8,797 bases of DNA from an uncultured Pseudomonadota bacterium (GTDB taxonomy: Bacteria; Pseudomonadota; Gammaproteobacteria; Burkholderiales; Methylophilaceae). The stretch spans positions 1 to 8,797 of the forward strand of contig CAINWC010000205.1 of NCBI GenBank assembly GCA_903854305.1. Direction: 5' to 3'. Of this stretch, positions 8,229 through 8,797 are shown piece by piece. The translations under genes were made by a program, and so were the position numbers. Numbering within the stretch: the first letter of the stretch is position 1; every line of letters starts with the position of its first letter. Below the pieces are notes generated by a model. The model worked only from the letters and a program-made list of their open reading frames with translations, was not told where the DNA came from and searched no databases.

Positions 8229-8356
8229 CAGTTATTCGGCGCCTTCTGAATTCTATCGCCCGCTGTTTCTAAATCTTTACCAAAGCCATGCCATGTGTTG
8301 CAACCAGTTAATACCAATGCAAAACCAAGTGCTGCCAGTACAAATAATCTATTCAT
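8228..8356 (-). CDS. Entericidin A/B-like small lipoprotein
   Basis: This 42-codon gene encodes a basic N-terminus (MNR), a hydrophobic stretch (residues 4-17) and a lipobox LTGC, with the lipidated Cys at residue 19. The 24-residue mature peptide is [25 protein letters not shown] after the Cys. The pattern GCNT..G.GKD...AGD.I matches the entericidin EcnA/EcnB family of tiny lipoproteins. Asn rather than Asp at position +2 predicts sorting to the outer membrane. The ATG has an excellent AGGAG ribosome binding site 6 nt upstream. The gene sits 29 nt after leuC and overlaps the leuD start by one base. E. coli entericidins were described as an antidote/toxin pair affecting stationary-phase lysis. 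Here there is a single gene inside an amino-acid operon, so that function should not be assumed. I am confident it is a real gene and fairly sure of the family. Confidence 0.88.
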   Translation of the reverse strand: MNRLFVLAALGFALVLTGCNTWHGFGKDLETAGDRIQKAPNN

Positions 8357-8362
8357 TTATCA

Positions 8363-8367
8363 CTCCT
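8363..8367 (-). promoter_or_regulatory. Strong ribosome binding site of the entericidin-like gene
   Basis: AGGAG lies 6 nt upstream of the ATG at 8356, in the 29-nt gap after leuC. It is the best Shine-Dalgarno sequence in the window and strongly supports this short gene being translated. Confidence 0.8.
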
Positions 8368-8385
8368 ATCATTGTTTATAAAAAA

Positions 8386-8797
8386 TCAAACAAACTGCCT
8401 GACATCCACAAAGTGTCCCGCAACCGCAGCGGCCGCAGCCATTTCCGGGCTTACTAAATGTGTACGTCCGCCTGGGCCTTGACGACCTTCAAAATTACGA
8501 TTTGAAGTAGATGCACAACGCTCGCCTGGCTCCAATCTATCGGCATTCATCGCCAAACACATAGAGCAACCTGGTTCGCGCCATTCGAAGCCAGCTGCAA
8601 TAAAAATTTTGTCTAAGCCTTCTTGTTCAGCTTGCGCTTTAACTAAGCCAGAACCTGGAACCACCAACGCTAACTTTACGTTTGGTGCAATGTGCTTACC
8701 TTTGGCAACGGCAGCCGCCGCACGCAAATCTTCAATACGTGAGTTAGTACAAGAACCAATAAATACTTTATCAATATTGATTTCACTGATCGGTGTG
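8386..8797 (-). CDS. leuC: 3-isopropylmalate dehydratase, large subunit (C-terminal part)
   Basis: LeuC is the large, 4Fe-4S-containing subunit of isopropylmalate isomerase and pairs with LeuD in the cytoplasm. Only about the last 137 codons are present, out of roughly 465-475 usual for the family; the start lies beyond the right edge. The frame stays open to the window end, reading [20 protein letters not shown]. All three iron-sulfur cluster cysteines typical of the family are visible: one in GSCTNS (codon at 8749-8751) and two in CSMCLAMN (8566-8568 and 8557-8559). The segment [16 protein letters not shown] and the C-terminal [15 protein letters not shown] are also characteristic. A TTG within the frame at 8727 is internal and is not the start. 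The TGA is followed after 29 nt by the entericidin-like gene, then leuD. Confidence 0.97.
   Translation of the reverse strand, partial: TPISEINIDKVFIGSCTNSRIEDLRAAAAVAKGKHIAPNVKLALVVPGSGLVKAQAEQEGLDKIFIAAGFEWREPGCSMCLAMNADRLEPGERCASTSNRNFEGRQGPGGRTHLVSPEMAAAAAVAGHFVDVRQFV

Noticed and set aside
8158..8457. Plus-strand open frame of 99 codons spanning leuD start, the lipoprotein gene and leuC end
   Set aside because: It is antisense to three minus-strand coding regions, including catalytic-family sequence, and has no recognisable motif.
8386..8727. LeuC read as a short 113-residue protein starting at the TTG at 8727
   Set aside because: The same frame continues upstream through the GSCTNS iron-sulfur motif to the window edge, so the TTG is an internal leucine codon.
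1..8797. CRISPR array, tRNA, mobile element, phage or defence island
   Set aside because: No regularly spaced direct repeats, no tRNA-like cloverleaf or transposase sequence, and no composition break were seen. The region is housekeeping genes in a conserved order.

Overview
This is an ordinary chromosomal stretch of a Gram-negative proteobacterium, most likely a betaproteobacterium of the Methylophilaceae type (Methylotenera/Methylophilus-like). That placement rests on the gene order leuC - small lipoprotein - leuD - leuB - asd - fimV - truA - trpF, on the fairly AT-rich composition (judged by eye), and on the general look of the FimV and LeuCDB proteins. The genus is an inference. All recognised genes lie on the minus strand, so transcription runs from high to low coordinates.

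Right end (about 8797-5369): a leucine/aspartate-family biosynthesis cluster. It starts with the 3' end of leuC, then a 42-codon entericidin-like lipoprotein gene, then leuD, leuB and asd. Gaps are small (29, -1, 35 and 14 nt), so the group is probably one operon. LeuC and LeuD together form isopropylmalate isomerase, LeuB is the next enzyme of leucine synthesis, and Asd opens the lysine/threonine/methionine branch.

Middle (about 5368-2172): a 152-nt spacer with a weak candidate promoter and a short palindrome, followed by fimV. FimV is a 999-residue inner-membrane protein with an N-terminal FimV domain, a LysM domain, a coiled coil, one membrane span and a long acidic cytoplasmic part. A clear intrinsic terminator follows it at 2172-2199.

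Left end (about 2064-1): a second transcription unit. It holds a membrane protein resembling the T component (CbiQ-like) of ECF transporters, then truA (tRNA pseudouridine synthase) overlapping it by 4 nt, then trpF (phosphoribosylanthranilate isomerase), which starts with TTG and is cut by the window edge.

No tRNA, rRNA, CRISPR array, insertion sequence, prophage or defence gene was seen. I found no convincing undescribed system. The points most worth a second look are the lipoprotein gene embedded between the two isomerase subunits, the orphan CbiQ-like protein with a histidine cluster, a double A7 tract in fimV, and degenerate repeats in the acidic part of FimV.
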